A DNA stretch of 36,502 nucleotides from an uncultured Clostridia bacterium. GTDB lineage: Bacteria; Bacillota; Clostridia; Christensenellales; CAG-138. Position numbers and translations under genes: made by a program. Positions 29,153 through 36,502 of this stretch are shown here, one piece after another. Position 1 is the first letter of the stretch. Each line of letters begins with the position of its first letter. The notes under the pieces were generated by a model. The model was not told the DNA's origin. It did no database searches and saw only the letters and a program-made list of their open reading frames with translations. The stretch lies in assembly GCA_937915925.1 (NCBI GenBank), contig CALGGM010000199.1, forward strand, positions 1 to 36,502, in the 5' to 3' direction.

Positions 29153-30043
29153 ATGAACAGAAAACAAGGTATGCACACCATGTCGGATAAGACCAGCGAC
29201 GTCGTTCTGGTCGTCCTCACCGCTTTGATCATGCTGATCATCGCGTACCCGCTCTATTACGTCGTCGTGGCGTCGGTCTCCGATCCGTACGACGTGTACG
29301 CGGGCAAAACGTTCCTGCTTCCGAGCCAGTTCACGCTCGAAGGCTACAAGATGGTCTTCAAAAACTCCAGCCTGTTCTCGGGCTTTTTGCACTCGATCCT
29401 GTACACCGTGATCGGCACAATCTTCTCCGTCGTCATGGTATACCTCACCGCGTTCCCGCTGAGCCGCAAGAACCTGCCGGGCAGAAAATGGATCTCCATC
29501 TTCTTCATCATCACGATGTACTTCGGCGGCGGTCTGATCCCGACGTATTTGGTCGTCCGCGATACAGGACTTCTGAATACGATGTGGGCGCTGTTCCTTC
29601 CGGGCGGCGTCGCGATGGGCAACGTCATCATCGTGCGCAACTTCTTCGAGAACAACATTCCGAAGGAGCTCTATGAAGCGGCGGAGATCGACGGCGCGAA
29701 CAACTTCACGACGTTTTTGCGCATCGTCGTTCCGCTCTCCCGTTCCATCATGGCGGTTATCGTGGTCTTCTCGATGGTCGCTTACTGGAACGACTGGTTC
29801 ACCGCATTGATCTACCTCCAGAAGGATCAGTATCCCTTCCCGCTCGTTCTGCGCGGCATCCTGATCACCTCCGAGGCAATGACGCAGATGACCGGCGGCA
29901 TGAGCTACGCCGAATCGAACCGTATCTCCGAGCTCGTCAAGTTCGCTTCCATGATCGTGGCGGCGGCGCCGATGCTCATCATCTATCCGTTTGTACAGAA
30001 GTACTTCGAGCAGGGCTTTATGTCCGGCGCGGTCAAGGGCTAA
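29153..30043 (+). CDS. Sugar ABC transporter permease, YtcP/AraQ type
   Basis: A 296-residue inner membrane permease with six helices. 'AYPLYYVVVASVSDPYDVYAGKTFLLP' near the N-terminus and the EAA loop 'YEAAEIDGANNFTTFLRIVVPLSRSIMAVI' are standard for the carbohydrate uptake type 1 family, and 'FVQKYFEQGFMSGAVKG' is the usual C-terminal end. An AAGGAGGGA ribosome site lies 6 nt before ATG. It follows the LplB-like gene by 12 nt and forms a heterodimer with it. Confidence 0.93.
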   Translation: MNRKQGMHTMSDKTSDVVLVVLTALIMLIIAYPLYYVVVASVSDPYDVYAGKTFLLPSQFTLEGYKMVFKNSSLFSGFLHSILYTVIGTIFSVVMVYLTAFPLSRKNLPGRKWISIFFIITMYFGGGLIPTYLVVRDTGLLNTMWALFLPGGVAMGNVIIVRNFFENNIPKELYEAAEIDGANNFTTFLRIVVPLSRSIMAVIVVFSMVAYWNDWFTALIYLQKDQYPFPLVLRGILITSEAMTQMTGGMSYAESNRISELVKFASMIVAAAPMLIIYPFVQKYFEQGFMSGAVKG

Positions 30044-30067
30044 TCAAACTATAAAAGGAGAAAACAC

Positions 30068-31708
30068 ATGAAGAAAACACTTTCTATCCTGCTGACGCTC
30101 GTGCTGATGCTCGGCACAATCGCGTGCGGCGGCGGCAAGGTCGCGGCGGGCGATCCCGATCAGACGGACTTTCTGATCGTCGGCGGCATGTCCGTGCTTT
30201 CCAGCGGCAACGACTCGAACCCGGTTCTCGTGCAGCTTGCGGAAAACGCGGGCGTTGAGATCGAATGGGACCTCATGAGCGACTCGCTCGGTGAGAAGGT
30301 CGGCGTCCTGATCGGCGGCAACCAGCTTCCCGACGCGTTCATCGCGGTAGGCTTCTCTCAGAACGACATCATGGAATACGGCGGAGACGGCACGTTCATC
30401 GACCTGACCCCGTACATCACCCCGGAGATCATGCCGAACCTCTCGGCGATCCTCGAAAAGCACCCCGACATCAAGTCCGGCATCACGCAGGCGGACGGCT
30501 GCATCTACGGTCTGCCCTCCGGCGAGCTCATGGGCACCGCGGCGATCGGCGCAACCGACGACCTTTCTATCTATGCGGTTCCGGAGTTTTCCATGATCAA
30601 CAAGACGTGGCTCGACGAGCTGGGTCTGCCGGTTCCGCAGAACCTCACCGAGCTTCACAACGCGCTCGTCGCGTTCCGTGACAACGACATGGCGACCAAG
30701 AACGGCAACGGCGCAGGCTCCACCATCCCGATGTCCACCGGTTACGACCAGTGGTGCTGGGGTCAGGAGATCTTCTACGCGGGCTTCGGCTTCACGAACT
30801 TCACGAGCGACATCTGCTTCGACCTTCTGGCGAAGCCCGACGGCACCGTGGAATTCGTCAGCGCAACCGACGCGTATCGCGACGCCGTGACCTACTTCCA
30901 TGATTGGTATGCAGAGGGCCTCATGGACCTCGAAATGTTCTCCCAGTCCACGTCCCAGCTGATCGCAAAGGTCTCGCAGGGCCGCGTCGGCGTCACCACC
31001 TGGTGGGAGATCAAGGAGATCGCGGGCGACTACACCGACGATTTCGTGTTCCTGCCGCCGATGTACGGTCCCGAGGGCACGGCGTATGCAAACACCCGCA
31101 ACCTCACCATCCGCTCCGGCCCGGGCGTTACTTCCGGCAACCTGAACATCACCTCCGCCTGCGGCAATCCGGAGCTTCTGTGCAAGTACTTTGATCAGTG
31201 GTACGATCCGGAAGTCGTCATGCAGCTCCAGTACGGCCCGATCGGCATCTACTTCACCGAGAAGGACGCGAACGGCGTCTGGCAGGTCATCACCGATGAC
31301 GAAGCGCAGGCACAGTTCGGCAAGAGCGCAGGCGAGCTGAAGGCGCAGTACGAGGTCTACGGCCCGCGTCTGATCCTTGCGGAGTACTACAACAGCGTCT
31401 TCTACATGGAAGACCGCGCAACGCAGCGTCTGCATGACATCGAAGAGCAGTGGATGCCGTACGTCGAAGCGCCCGTCGCGTACCCGAACGACGTTACGTT
31501 CACCGAGGAAGAGCTCGAGGTCATCAGCCGTTACAAGGCGGACTTCGTCTCCCAGGTCGCGGAATATGAAGGCACCTGGCTGAAGAACGGCGGACCGACC
31601 GACGCCGAGTGGGAAGCATACCTCAAGATGCTTCGCGACAACTGCGGCATGGACCGTCTCTTAGACGTCTATCAGACCGCGTACACCCGCTATCTGGAAG
31701 CTCGATAA
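30068..31708 (+). CDS. Extracellular sugar-binding lipoprotein (LipO/YtcQ type)
   Basis: A 546-residue solute-binding lipoprotein: 'MKKTLSILLTLVLMLGTIAC' gives a lipobox with Cys20. The mature protein has the long family 1-like layout of LplA/LipO binding proteins: 'DQTDFLIVGGMSVLSSGNDSNPVLVQLAENAGVEIEWDL' at the start, a Trp/Tyr-rich middle ('GYDQWCWGQEIFYAGFG'), and late 'GIYFTEKDANGVWQVITDDE'. It binds an oligosaccharide, here presumably fructo-oligosaccharide from the GH32 lipoprotein, and delivers it to the two permeases. An AAAAGGAG ribosome site lies 8 nt before ATG. Confidence 0.92.
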   Translation: MKKTLSILLTLVLMLGTIACGGGKVAAGDPDQTDFLIVGGMSVLSSGNDSNPVLVQLAENAGVEIEWDLMSDSLGEKVGVLIGGNQLPDAFIAVGFSQNDIMEYGGDGTFIDLTPYITPEIMPNLSAILEKHPDIKSGITQADGCIYGLPSGELMGTAAIGATDDLSIYAVPEFSMINKTWLDELGLPVPQNLTELHNALVAFRDNDMATKNGNGAGSTIPMSTGYDQWCWGQEIFYAGFGFTNFTSDICFDLLAKPDGTVEFVSATDAYRDAVTYFHDWYAEGLMDLEMFSQSTSQLIAKVSQGRVGVTTWWEIKEIAGDYTDDFVFLPPMYGPEGTAYANTRNLTIRSGPGVTSGNLNITSACGNPELLCKYFDQWYDPEVVMQLQYGPIGIYFTEKDANGVWQVITDDEAQAQFGKSAGELKAQYEVYGPRLILAEYYNSVFYMEDRATQRLHDIEEQWMPYVEAPVAYPNDVTFTEEELEVISRYKADFVSQVAEYEGTWLKNGGPTDAEWEAYLKMLRDNCGMDRLLDVYQTAYTRYLEAR

Positions 31709-31733
31709 ACCCTCCACACACCCCCTATAGAAC

Positions 31734-31772
31734 ATGCGGCGGCCGCACCCCAAGCCGGTGCGGCTGCCGCAT
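31734..31772 (+). promoter_or_regulatory. GC-rich intercistronic hairpin
   Basis: A 16-bp stem (31734-31749 with 31757-31772, one G-T pair) and 7-nt loop between the binding-protein gene and the GH32 gene, without a T-run. Such stems commonly protect the upstream transcript so the binding protein is made in excess; that role is inferred. Confidence 0.6.
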
Positions 31773-31796
31773 TCAAAAGCCATCAAGGAGCAAGCA

Positions 31797-33278
31797 ATGA
31801 GAAAGACTACACTGCAAAAAGCAAGGACTTTTGAACAACGGTACCATCCGCATCTTTCCCTTTCGGAGCAGCCGCGTTTTCACGTGACCGGCGGCGTCGG
31901 CTGGATCAACGATCCGAATGGATTTTCCTTCTATCGGGGCGAATACCATCTGTTCTATCAATACAATCCCTACGACACCAAATGGGGTCCGATGCACTGG
32001 GGACACGTCACGACGACGGACTTCGTGCATTGGAAACGCCTGCCGTGCGCGCTCGCGCCCGACGAAAGCTACGATAAGGACGGCTGTTTCTCCGGCAGCG
32101 CATTGGAGCTTCCGGACGGAAGGCAGCTTCTGATGTACACCGGCGTGCGCAATGTGCGCCGTTCTAACGGCGTGGTCGACGGCTATCAGACGCAATGTCT
32201 TGCGGTCGGCGACGGCGTCGATTATCAAAAGTTTGAAAATAACCCCGTACTGGACGCGAAGGACCTGCCCGAGGGCGGCAGCGCGATCGATTTCCGCGAT
32301 CCGAAGATCTGGTACGAGGATGGAAAATATTGGGCGGTCGTCGGAAACCGCTCCGCCGACAAGAGCGGCTCGATCCTGCTCTTTGAAAGCGACGACGCGT
32401 TTCACTGGAAATTCTCGTCGGTGCTCGCGTCGTGCCACAATCAGTTCGGCAAGATGTGGGAATGCCCCGATTTCTTCGCGCTCGACGGAAAGCATGTGCT
32501 TTTAGTCAGCCCGCAGAACATGACCTCGATGGGGCTCGAGTTCCATCCGGGCAACAACACGCTTTGCATCATCGGGCGGTACGACCGTGAAAAGCGGCAT
32601 CTTTTACGCGACAACACGCAGTCGATCGATTACGGCACCGATTTTTACGCTACGCAGACGTTGCAAACGCCGGACGGAAGGCGTATTATGATCGCATGGA
32701 TGCAGAGCTGGGAATCCTCCGGCTGCAAGGTCGCGGAGCTTCCGTTCTTCGGACAGATGACGCTTCCGCGTGAGCTCGGCATCCGCGACGGACGGCTCAT
32801 TCAGAACCCCGTGCACGAGCTCGAAGCCTGCCGCAAGACCAAGGTCAGCTATCAGAACGTCATGATCGTCGACGAAACCAACCTGCAGGGCGTTTCGGGA
32901 CGGTTCCTTGACATGACGGTGCGCGTGCGTGCGGGCAACACGAACCACATGTACCGCTACTTCAAGATCAACGTCGCGAAGGACGGCGAGCGCGTGACGA
33001 TGATCCGGCATAAGCCCGAAAACAACACGATCCGCGTCGATCGGAGCCGCTCCGGCTTCCCGCACGACATCGTGAACGTCCGCGATTTCCCGATCGCCGC
33101 CAAGGACGAGCTGAAGCTTCGCATCATCATGGACCGCTACAGTCTCGAAATCTTCGTCAACGACGGCGAGCAGGCGGCTTCGTTCGTGATCTACGCGCCG
33201 ATCACCGCCGATTCGATCAGCTTCTCCGCCGACGGCGCCGCGATCATCGACGTTGAAAAATACGATATTGAGGTGTGA
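31797..33278 (+). CDS. GH32 beta-fructosidase (cytoplasmic)
   Basis: A 493-residue enzyme without a signal peptide. It has all three GH32 catalytic motifs: WINDPNG with nucleophile Asp39, FRDP (about 166-169) with Asp168, and WECP with acid/base Glu222. The C-terminal beta-sandwich runs from about residue 345 ('LRIIMDRYSLEIFVNDG' is its signature). It should split imported fructo-oligosaccharide or sucrose(-6-phosphate) into fructose and glucose units. The start at 31797 has AAGGAG 6 nt upstream; the frame is open 21 codons further back through the hairpin. It ends 1 nt before the kinase start. Confidence 0.93.
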   Translation: MRKTTLQKARTFEQRYHPHLSLSEQPRFHVTGGVGWINDPNGFSFYRGEYHLFYQYNPYDTKWGPMHWGHVTTTDFVHWKRLPCALAPDESYDKDGCFSGSALELPDGRQLLMYTGVRNVRRSNGVVDGYQTQCLAVGDGVDYQKFENNPVLDAKDLPEGGSAIDFRDPKIWYEDGKYWAVVGNRSADKSGSILLFESDDAFHWKFSSVLASCHNQFGKMWECPDFFALDGKHVLLVSPQNMTSMGLEFHPGNNTLCIIGRYDREKRHLLRDNTQSIDYGTDFYATQTLQTPDGRRIMIAWMQSWESSGCKVAELPFFGQMTLPRELGIRDGRLIQNPVHELEACRKTKVSYQNVMIVDETNLQGVSGRFLDMTVRVRAGNTNHMYRYFKINVAKDGERVTMIRHKPENNTIRVDRSRSGFPHDIVNVRDFPIAAKDELKLRIIMDRYSLEIFVNDGEQAASFVIYAPITADSISFSADGAAIIDVEKYDIEV

Positions 33279-33279
33279 A

Positions 33280-34242
33280 ATGGAAAAGAAATTTGATGTC
33301 GTCGCTTTGGGCGAGCTTCTCATTGACTTTACCGAAAACGGCACGAGCGAACAGGGCAATCCCTTATGGGAGGCCAACCCCGGCGGCGCGCCGTGCAATG
33401 TGCTCGCCATGCTGAATAAGCTCAATCGAAAAACTGCCTTTATCGGCAAGGTCGGAAACGACGTCTACGGACGTCAGCTGATCGATACCGTCAAGGATGC
33501 GGGCATCGATACAAGCGCGCTTTTCGTTGATCCCGAGGTACATACGACACTTGCCGTCGTGCATACATCCGAAAACGGCGATCGCGACTTTTCGTTCTAC
33601 CGCAATCCCGGCGCGGACATGATGCTATCCGCGAGCGATCTGCCGATGCCGCTTTTGCAGGACTGCAAAATCTTCCATTTCGGCACGCTGTCCATGACGC
33701 ATCAGGGCGTGCGCGAGGCGACGGTGCAGGCGGTGCAGTACGCAAAAGCGTGCGGCGCGCTGATTTCCTTCGACCCCAATCTCCGCCCGCCGCTGTGGAA
33801 CTCTCTGAATGATGCGAAAACGCAGATCGCATGGGGATTGAAGCACAGCGACATTGTGAAGATCGCGGACAACGAACTGGAGTTTTTGACCGGCGAAACC
33901 GACTTTGATAAGGGCGCCGCGATCCTTCTGGACTGGTTCCCGAACATCCGGCTTCTGAACGTCACCGCCGGCGCGGACGGCAGCTACAGCTTCTGCAGCG
34001 GTCACCGCGTCTTCGTCCCGGCGTTCCGCTTGGGCGGCACGATCGAAACGACCGGCGCGGGCGACACCTTCTGCGCGTGCGTACTGCACGACGTTCTCAC
34101 GAACGGGCTTGACAACCGCACCGAGGCGTCCTTAACCGATATGCTCCGCTTTGCGAACGCGGCGGCATATCTTGTCACCACGAAAAAAGGCGCGATCCGC
34201 TCCATGCCCGCGCCCGAAGAGATTGCAAGGATTCTTTCCTAA
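33280..34242 (+). CDS. PfkB-family fructokinase
   Basis: A 320-residue carbohydrate kinase. 'NPGGAPCNVLAMLNKLNRKTAFIGKVGNDVYG' (about 33-64) is the PfkB N-terminal signature and 'TTGAGDTFCACVLHDVL' (about 257-273) the second signature with the catalytic Asp of GAGD. It makes fructose 6-phosphate from the fructose freed by GH32. The start at 33280 has a GAGGTG ribosome site and overlaps the GH32 end (spacing 1 nt), a coupled arrangement. It ends the operon; a 16-bp hairpin follows 16 nt downstream. Confidence 0.92.
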   Translation: MEKKFDVVALGELLIDFTENGTSEQGNPLWEANPGGAPCNVLAMLNKLNRKTAFIGKVGNDVYGRQLIDTVKDAGIDTSALFVDPEVHTTLAVVHTSENGDRDFSFYRNPGADMMLSASDLPMPLLQDCKIFHFGTLSMTHQGVREATVQAVQYAKACGALISFDPNLRPPLWNSLNDAKTQIAWGLKHSDIVKIADNELEFLTGETDFDKGAAILLDWFPNIRLLNVTAGADGSYSFCSGHRVFVPAFRLGGTIETTGAGDTFCACVLHDVLTNGLDNRTEASLTDMLRFANAAAYLVTTKKGAIRSMPAPEEIARILS

Positions 34243-34258
34243 ATCCCACCCTCCTGTT

Positions 34259-34294
34259 CTCGGGTTGTCTCAAAACGGTTTGAGACAACCCGAG
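34259..34294 (+). terminator. Strong hairpin after the fructokinase gene
   Basis: 16-bp perfect stem CTCGGGTTGTCTCAAA / TTTGAGACAACCCGAG with a 4-nt loop (ACGG). There is no T-run after it; it abuts inverted-repeat element B as the related hairpin at 12591 abuts element A. Confidence 0.55.
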
Positions 34295-34486
34295 GGGCTG
34301 TCGATAAGGATGGCAGAAGGCACGTTTTCGCCATGAGCTGTACCGACGTACGCGAAATGATGAAAATATCTTCTAATTTGCGGCGAAATTTCAATGAAAG
34401 AAAGGGCTTTCGAGCCCTTTCCTCATGCCGGTATTTTTGTGATACAGATTCGCCGCAAATAGTCTGCCGCCTTTTGCGACAGCCCC
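34294..34486. mobile_element. Inverted-repeat element B (MITE-like or structured RNA), 193 bp
   Basis: Ends are GGGGCTGTCG (34294-34303) and CGACAGCCCC (34477-34486), a perfect 10-bp inverted repeat. Inside, ATTTGCGGCGAA (34376-34387) pairs with TTCGCCGCAAAT (34449-34460), around GAAAGGGCT / AGCCCTTTC with a TTCG loop (34400-34421). Other parts shared with element A include GGCAGAA, CGTTTTCGC and TTTTGCGACAGCC. No gene is inside; it fills the gap between the converging kinase and dehydrogenase genes. Confidence 0.65.
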
Positions 34487-34513
34487 CTGTTTTTACCGGG
34501 AAGCTTGCTCCTG

Positions 34514-35659
34514 TTACATCAGCTTGCGGAACATCGCTTCGAAATCGGCGAGCGTCGCAGGGCGCGGATTGCCCGGCGCGCAGGCGTCTGCCGCGGCGGA
34601 TTCGCACAGGAACGGCAGATCCTCTTCCTTGAGCTTTTCGAGCTTGGTGGGAATTCCGACGTCCACACTGAGCTGCTGCACCGCGTCGATCGCCGCTTTG
34701 CGATACGCCGCCTGATCCATGCCTTCGGTATCGACGCCGAACGCTTCGGCGATCGCCTTGAACTTTTCGCCGGTGTATTCCTTATTGAAATCCATGACGA
34801 TCGGCAGCATCATCGCACAGGCAACGCCGTGCGGCGTGTCATAGACCGCGCCGAGCGTATGTGCCATCGAGTGCGCAATGCCGAGACCCACGTTGGAATA
34901 CGCCATCGCGGTGACATATTGCGCAAGCGCCATGCCTTCGCGTCCGTCCGGATCGTTGGCGACCGCTTTGCGCAGGTTCTTTGCGATGAGCTGGATCGCT
35001 TCCAGATTCAGGCAGTCACTGAGCTCCCACGCCGCGCCGGTGGTGTAGCCCTCGATCGCGTGGGTCAGCGCGTCCATACCGGTGGAAGCGGTGAGACCCT
35101 TCGGCATGGAGGACATCATATCCGGATCGACGACCGCAATGTCGGGGATGTCGTTCGGGTCCACGCAGACGAACTTGCGCTTCTTTTCGACGTCGGTGAT
35201 GACGTAGTTGATCGTGGATTCCGCGCCGGTGCCGCCGGTGGTCGGGACCGCGATCGTAAACACCGTGCGGTGCTTGGTCGGCGCAACGCCTTCCAGTGAA
35301 CGCACGTCATAGAATTCGGGATTGTTCACGATGATGCCGATGCCCTTGCCGGTGTCCATCGAGGAACCGCCGCCGATGGTGATCATGAAGTCTGCGCCGG
35401 ACGCGCGGAACGCATCCACGCCGTGCTGCACGTTCTCGATCGTGGGATTCGGCTTGATGTCGGAATAGAGCTCAAACGGGATCCCGTTCTGCTCCAACAG
35501 ATCGGTGACCCGCTTCGTGACGCCGAAGCGAACGAGATCGGGATCGGACGCGACGAACGCCTTTTTGAGCCCGCGGGATGCGATGATGCCGGGGATCTCC
35601 GCGATCGCGCCGTGCCCGTGATAGGAAATGCCGTTCAAAACAAAACGATTGACTGCCAT
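34514..35659 (-). CDS. fucO: Iron-dependent lactaldehyde reductase / 1,2-propanediol oxidoreductase
   Basis: A 381-residue group III alcohol dehydrogenase, very like FucO in its segments. GGGSSMDTGKGIGIIVNNPEF (96-116) is the NAD-binding region and the iron ligands Asp196, His200 (MDALTHAIEGY), His263 and His277 (AHSMAHTLGAVYDTPHG) are all present at the usual FucO positions. It reduces L-lactaldehyde from fucose or rhamnose breakdown to L-1,2-propanediol, regenerating NAD. AAAAGGAGAAAACAC precedes the ATG. The neighbouring rhamnosidase supports L-rhamnose as the source. Confidence 0.9.
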   Translation of the reverse strand: MAVNRFVLNGISYHGHGAIAEIPGIIASRGLKKAFVASDPDLVRFGVTKRVTDLLEQNGIPFELYSDIKPNPTIENVQHGVDAFRASGADFMITIGGGSSMDTGKGIGIIVNNPEFYDVRSLEGVAPTKHRTVFTIAVPTTGGTGAESTINYVITDVEKKRKFVCVDPNDIPDIAVVDPDMMSSMPKGLTASTGMDALTHAIEGYTTGAAWELSDCLNLEAIQLIAKNLRKAVANDPDGREGMALAQYVTAMAYSNVGLGIAHSMAHTLGAVYDTPHGVACAMMLPIVMDFNKEYTGEKFKAIAEAFGVDTEGMDQAAYRKAAIDAVQQLSVDVGIPTKLEKLKEEDLPFLCESAAADACAPGNPRPATLADFEAMFRKLM

Positions 35660-35691
35660 GTGTTTTCTCCTTTTCGATTTGATTTACCGAT

Positions 35692-35720
35692 AGTATATCA
35701 TTATTGCCCGGACCGCGCAA
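35692..35720 (-). promoter_or_regulatory. Promoter of fucO
   Basis: On the minus strand, TTGCGC, a 17-bp spacer and the extended -10 TGATATACT, 33 nt upstream of the ATG at 35659. Confidence 0.6.
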
Positions 35721-35762
35721 GGTACAATGCTGTCGGATGACGGCTTCCTTGCCGTTTCGGCG

Positions 35763-36502
35763 TCAGACCGCAAAATAGGTTCTTAAAAAGTATGCCGGGG
35801 CGCAGCTCCACGCATGACAGTAGCTTAACACGATCGTTCCGCCGTAGGGGGATTCGTTCGGGTCGGTCGGGTTGTAGAGCTCCCAGAAGGTGTCCGCGCC
35901 ATCCCGCGCCATGCCGCCCCAATAGGCGCGCAGCGCCGCAAGCGCCTGCTCCTTCTTGCCCGTGTCGATCAGCGCCTGCACATAGTGATGGTACAGATAC
36001 GGCGTCACCATGCCGATCACGCCGTCCGTGCTTTCGGCGCGGAACAGGATTTCCGCATCGTCGGACACGCCGCCGAGGATCATCCACACCTGCGACGCGA
36101 CCGAAACCTGACGGTCCTTCCCGGAGATGAACACGCCCTTTTCCGCGTCGAACAGAAAGCGAAGCGCGGCGTCGCGCTTTTGCGCATAATCCGCTTCGAT
36201 CTGCGCGGCACGCTTTGTATCTTCAAGCGCTTCGGCGATCTTCTTTGCCGCTTTCAGACAGTAAAGGTAGGTTCCCTGCGCGCTTGCCTGCTTGTTCAGC
36301 TGCAGGTTCCAGTCCGTAAAGCACCAGCCGAGCGCGTCGCTGTCGCGCACAAGACCGGCAGTGTCGAACGCGTTCTGCGCCAATTCGATCTGCCGATACG
36401 CGACGGGCGAGAGCGCCGAAAGCGTTTCGCGGTCGCGCGTCGCCTCGTAATAATCCCAAAGCGTCGGAACGAACAGCAGCGAATAGTCGAACATCGCGGT
36501 AT
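35763..36502 (-). CDS. GH78-like alpha-L-rhamnosidase, 3' part, cut by window end
   Basis: The frame stays open to the window end, leaving 245 C-terminal residues. An alpha/alpha barrel is suggested by 'WDYYEATRDRETLSAL', 'LGWCFTDWNLQLNKQASAQGTYLYCLKAAKKIA', 'VSVASQVWMILGGV' and the closing 'GADTFWELYNPTDPNESPYGGTIVLSYCHAWSCAPAYFLRTYF', a pattern typical of six-hairpin glycosidases such as GH78 ('ATTFWE...HGWSAGPAYLL'). It would release L-rhamnose, whose breakdown makes lactaldehyde for the neighbouring fucO. The N-terminal domains, and so the secretion status, are outside the window. Confidence 0.7.
   Translation of the reverse strand, partial: TAMFDYSLLFVPTLWDYYEATRDRETLSALSPVAYRQIELAQNAFDTAGLVRDSDALGWCFTDWNLQLNKQASAQGTYLYCLKAAKKIAEALEDTKRAAQIEADYAQKRDAALRFLFDAEKGVFISGKDRQVSVASQVWMILGGVSDDAEILFRAESTDGVIGMVTPYLYHHYVQALIDTGKKEQALAALRAYWGGMARDGADTFWELYNPTDPNESPYGGTIVLSYCHAWSCAPAYFLRTYFAV

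Noticed and set aside
28154..31435. Long minus-strand frames over the ABC permease and binding protein genes
   Set aside because: They are antisense to genes with clear motifs, ribosome sites and promoter; their products are Arg/Asp/His-rich shadows.

Overview
The window is about 36.5 kb of GC-rich DNA (near 60% by eye) that reads as a Gram-positive anaerobe of the class Clostridia, probably a gut commensal; an order such as Christensenellales or Oscillospirales is only a guess. The signs are strong AGGAGG-type ribosome sites, lipoprotein signal peptides, a ferredoxin-dependent 2-oxoacid oxidoreductase with Ptb/Buk, LplB/YtcP/LipO-type sugar ABC genes, YesL and YcxB proteins, and intergenic regions full of short palindromic repeats. 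No rRNA, tRNA, CRISPR array, phage gene or transposase gene was seen.

Region 1 (1-8.5 kb, all +): the 3' end of an EthD-like gene, a DUF2798-like and a DUF1097-like membrane protein, an OFA-type MFS carrier, an unassigned P-loop NTPase, then vorDBAC-like oxidoreductase subunits, phosphate butyryltransferase and butyrate kinase, closed by a clear terminator. The set suggests oxidation of a 2-oxoacid (probably from branched-chain amino acids) to acyl-CoA, with ATP recovered through acyl phosphate.

Region 2 (8.5-18.1 kb): repeat-rich DNA around a DUF1284 protein and a PAP2 phosphatase (-), a GPH sugar symporter (+), a GH31 glycosidase coupled to a type-B carboxylesterase (-), and a divergent redox-type locus of an HxlR regulator (-) facing a helix-hairpin-helix protein and a flavin reductase (+). 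Three intergenic stretches (8.45-8.93, 11.96-12.90, 17.65-18.15 kb) hold mosaics of small palindromes, a roughly 250-bp element with terminal inverted repeats, and a tandem array of mini-hairpins joined by 7-nt linkers.

Region 3 (18.1-34.2 kb): a fructan/fructo-oligosaccharide utilisation locus. It has an MsmK/UgpC-type ATPase, an extracellular LamG-GH32 lipoprotein with an apparent frameshift, a three-repeat carbohydrate-binding lipoprotein, a LacI regulator in a tightly overlapping operon with four poorly known envelope proteins, and, divergently, two ABC permeases, a binding lipoprotein, a cytoplasmic GH32 and a fructokinase. Copies of a CGTGAAACGTTTCACG-like operator lie on all three main promoters. 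The model is: surface GH32 and binding lipoprotein cut fructan, the ABC system imports oligosaccharides, cytoplasmic GH32 releases fructose, fructokinase phosphorylates it, and LacI controls the set.

Region 4 (34.2-36.5 kb): a second copy of the terminal-inverted-repeat element, a FucO-like lactaldehyde reductase (-), and the 3' end of a GH78-like alpha-L-rhamnosidase (-), which together suggest use of L-rhamnose. The most unusual items are the mini-hairpin array, the paired inverted-repeat elements, the frameshifted GH32 with Glu at the nucleophile position, the LacI-linked cassette of unknown function, and the operator set.
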